Source: Flavobacterium sp. M31R6 (GTDB taxonomy: Bacteria; Bacteroidota; Bacteroidia; Flavobacteriales; Flavobacteriaceae). Taken from it: a DNA stretch of 64,000 bases. The notes under the pieces are model-generated. The model worked only from the letters and a program-made list of their open reading frames with translations. It had not been told where the DNA came from and did not search any database. Location of the stretch: assembly GCF_013284035.1 (NCBI RefSeq), contig NZ_CP054141.1:1054001-1118000 (forward strand). The letters run 5' to 3'. A program made the position numbers and the translations under genes. Positions 62,534 to 64,000 of this stretch are shown one piece after another; position 1 is the stretch's first letter, and each line of letters begins with the position of its first letter.

Positions 62534-63553
62534 ATGAAAGCAAAAGCAACATTAAAACAAATTGCAAAAGAACTTAATGTTTCGGTATCGACTGTTTCTA
62601 AGGCACTTAATGATAGTCCGGAAATAAGCGAGCAAACAAAAATTAGAATTAAAGAATACGCCAAATTAAAAAATTATAAGCCCAATGTTATTGGTTTGAA
62701 TCTTAAAAACAGAAAAACCAAAACGATTGGTGTTATTATACCTAATATATTAAACTCCTTTTTTGCCAAAGTTTTTAGTGGTATTGAGAAAGTGGCTGAC
62801 GAGAAAGGATACAATGTTATTATGTGTATTTCCAATGAGTCGCTAGAAAAAGAAGCCCACACTCTTGAAATGTTGAGTAATGGTACTATAGATGGATTTG
62901 TTTTGTCAATTTCTGAAGAAGCGCAAAAGTTACATGAATACAATCATTTCAAGGATATTATAAATGATGGTACTCCGATTGTGATGTTCGATAGAACCAC
63001 AGACGAAGTGGAATGTGATAAAGTTATTGTGGATGATTTTGATTCAGGTCATAATGCGACGCAGCATTTAATTGATTTGGGGTGTAAAAATATCGCGTTA
63101 ATTTCATCGGTGGATAATTTGAGTGTCGGTAAATTGAGAGCTGAAGGATACTTAAAGGCATTGAGTGATAATAATATTACAATAAATGAGAATATTATTA
63201 TCAGAACAGATTCAGAAATGGATCTTATTGATAAAATTACGGACTTGTATTCGAATAATCTTGTTGACGGTGTTTTTGCATTAGATGAAAACGATTCCGT
63301 TGCAGCTTTGAAAGTAGGTGCTAAGAAAGGATACAAAATACCAAAGGATCTTAAAATTATTGGTTTTGCGGATGGGATTCTTGCCTCAAGAAGATTATCC
63401 CCAAGTTTAACGACAGTTAGTCAACATGGAATTGACATTGGTGAGGTTGCCGTAAAATTGTTAATTGACAGATTGGAATCCAAGGAAGAACACAAGCCTT
63501 ATGAAACCGTTGTTATCAAAACAAAATTAAAGGAAAGAGAATCTACTAAATAA
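62534..63553 (+). CDS. LacI family transcriptional regulator
   Basis: 339 residues. The helix-turn-helix is at the N-terminus (TLKQIAKELNVSVSTVSKAL) with the hinge near PNVIGLNLKNRKT, followed by a periplasmic-binding-protein-like sugar domain (IGVIIPNILNSFFAKV; DGFVLSIS; ALISSVDNLSVG; DGVFALDENDSVA; IIGFADGILASRRLSPSLTT). No sugar genes are adjacent on either side, so the effector and targets are unknown. It ends at a strong terminator. Confidence 0.92.
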   Translation: MKAKATLKQIAKELNVSVSTVSKALNDSPEISEQTKIRIKEYAKLKNYKPNVIGLNLKNRKTKTIGVIIPNILNSFFAKVFSGIEKVADEKGYNVIMCISNESLEKEAHTLEMLSNGTIDGFVLSISEEAQKLHEYNHFKDIINDGTPIVMFDRTTDEVECDKVIVDDFDSGHNATQHLIDLGCKNIALISSVDNLSVGKLRAEGYLKALSDNNITINENIIIRTDSEMDLIDKITDLYSNNLVDGVFALDENDSVAALKVGAKKGYKIPKDLKIIGFADGILASRRLSPSLTTVSQHGIDIGEVAVKLLIDRLESKEEHKPYETVVIKTKLKERESTK

Positions 63554-63592
63554 TAAAAAAAGCCATTCAAAATTAAAGAATGGCTTTTTTTA
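63554..63592. terminator. Bidirectional terminator after the LacI gene
   Basis: AAAAAGCCATTC pairs with GAATGGCTTTTT around a 9-base AT loop, with A and T runs outside. It serves both converging genes. Confidence 0.9.
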
Positions 63593-63609
63593 TGGAGGGT
63601 TTTTAATGT

Positions 63610-63999
63610 TTATGATTTGTTTATTAGTGATATAAAATAAACAAATAAAATTATTACGATAAGAGCAATTCTAAAAGACTTTTGTTGTTGCGCTTTAAGA
63701 GTGTAACCATCTTTTTTCAATTCCCAAGTAAACAGTAATTCAAAAATTGTTGATTTAGGTTTTAAAATAAAATCTGAAATTTGATAGCTTTTTTTAGCTT
63801 TTTTTAATTCTTCGGCTTCTTCATTTTTGATAGCTAACATGACAGCATTGTCAATTTCTTTTGTGTCAACGTTTCTATTTGATAATTCACTCTTTGCTAA
63901 TTTGAGTGCTTCAGGGTTCCATTTTTTTGGAGAACCTACAATCGCTAGTAAATCATTCGTCGTTCTGCTTTTAATAGGAGGTTTGAAATTGTCAATCAT
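63610..63999 (-). CDS. Small membrane-anchored hypothetical protein
   Basis: At least 129 residues, start possibly outside the window: the ATG at 63999 is one base from the edge. The N-terminal half is charged (NDLLAIVGSPKKWNPEALKL, then a helix AIKNEEAEELKKAKKS), and the C-terminus has one membrane helix (FRIALIVIILFVYFISLI). No family was recognised. The downstream neighbour is the LacI gene's terminator. Confidence 0.5.
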   Translation of the reverse strand: MIDNFKPPIKSRTTNDLLAIVGSPKKWNPEALKLAKSELSNRNVDTKEIDNAVMLAIKNEEAEELKKAKKSYQISDFILKPKSTIFELLFTWELKKDGYTLKAQQQKSFRIALIVIILFVYFISLINKS

Positions 64000-64000
64000 T

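Overview
The window is low-GC DNA from a Bacteroidota genome, almost certainly a Flavobacterium or close relative. The evidence is the gldD/gldE gliding genes beside ssb and mutY, an export-type alpha-2-macroglobulin next to PBP1C, the GGGP synthase/PnuC/NadR-like cluster, a TonB-dependent receptor under a TPP riboswitch, and many promoters with the Bacteroidota -7 box TAnnTTTG in place of a sigma70 -10. Ribosome binding sites are not Shine-Dalgarno-like, and TTG and GTG starts are fairly frequent. No rRNA, tRNA, CRISPR array, prophage or insertion sequence was seen.

Layout. 1-4 kb: end of a DUF3078 gene, dxs, a TonB-domain protein and tadA. 4.3-12.6 kb: alpha-2-macroglobulin lipoprotein and pbpC. 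12.7-20.7 kb: EamA transporter, HMA lipoprotein, then gldD-gldE-ssb, two extra genes (a gluzincin-like protein and a TPR protein), mutY, and divergently an HU gene with a 30-residue basic ORF that has no previous call in this window. 20.9-31.1 kb: rng, a pair of M16 peptidases, rplU-rpmA, a hydrolase/beta-barrel pair and a patatin/beta-barrel protein. 31.3-32.2 kb: a small accessory patch with a YoeB-like toxin-antitoxin pair and a lone GIY-YIG nuclease. 32.3-41.5 kb: ahcY, then PPTase, GGGP synthase, PnuC, a NadR-like kinase fused to DUF4301, arfB, the riboswitch-controlled receptor and a Rieske-like lipoprotein. 41.6-47.5 kb: greA-HIT, transglutaminase-like protein, orphan histidine kinase, flavin reductase-DUF3127, aat. 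47.6-54.9 kb: a complete thiamine operon thiS-thiC-tenI-like-thiD-thiE-thiG-thiH-thiF behind a second TPP riboswitch. 55-64 kb: tag, a lipoprotein, an exported Ppx/GppA-like protein, an MFS transporter, the ribosomal operon rplM-rpsI-rpsB-tsf, a LacI regulator and a small membrane protein.

Thiamine is a theme. Synthesis (47.6-54.9 kb) and probable outer-membrane uptake (38.8-41.0 kb) each carry a TPP riboswitch. In the synthesis operon the leader can fold a hairpin that buries the thiS start codon, which points to translational control.

The most unusual content is between genes. Four copies of a ~120-130 bp element (12.6, 18.9, 41.0 and 54.4 kb) begin 0-9 nt after a stop codon, all in the same orientation relative to that gene. 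Each has a long hairpin whose stem sequence differs between copies while pairing is kept, followed by a short UUCG-capped hairpin that has a compensatory base-pair change in one copy. Three copies of a second hairpin element (22.6, 33.8 and 45.3 kb) share a core with it. Several further inverted and direct repeats lie in other gaps, and some run into the 3' ends of genes. These elements are the best candidates for an undescribed structured RNA or miniature repeat system.
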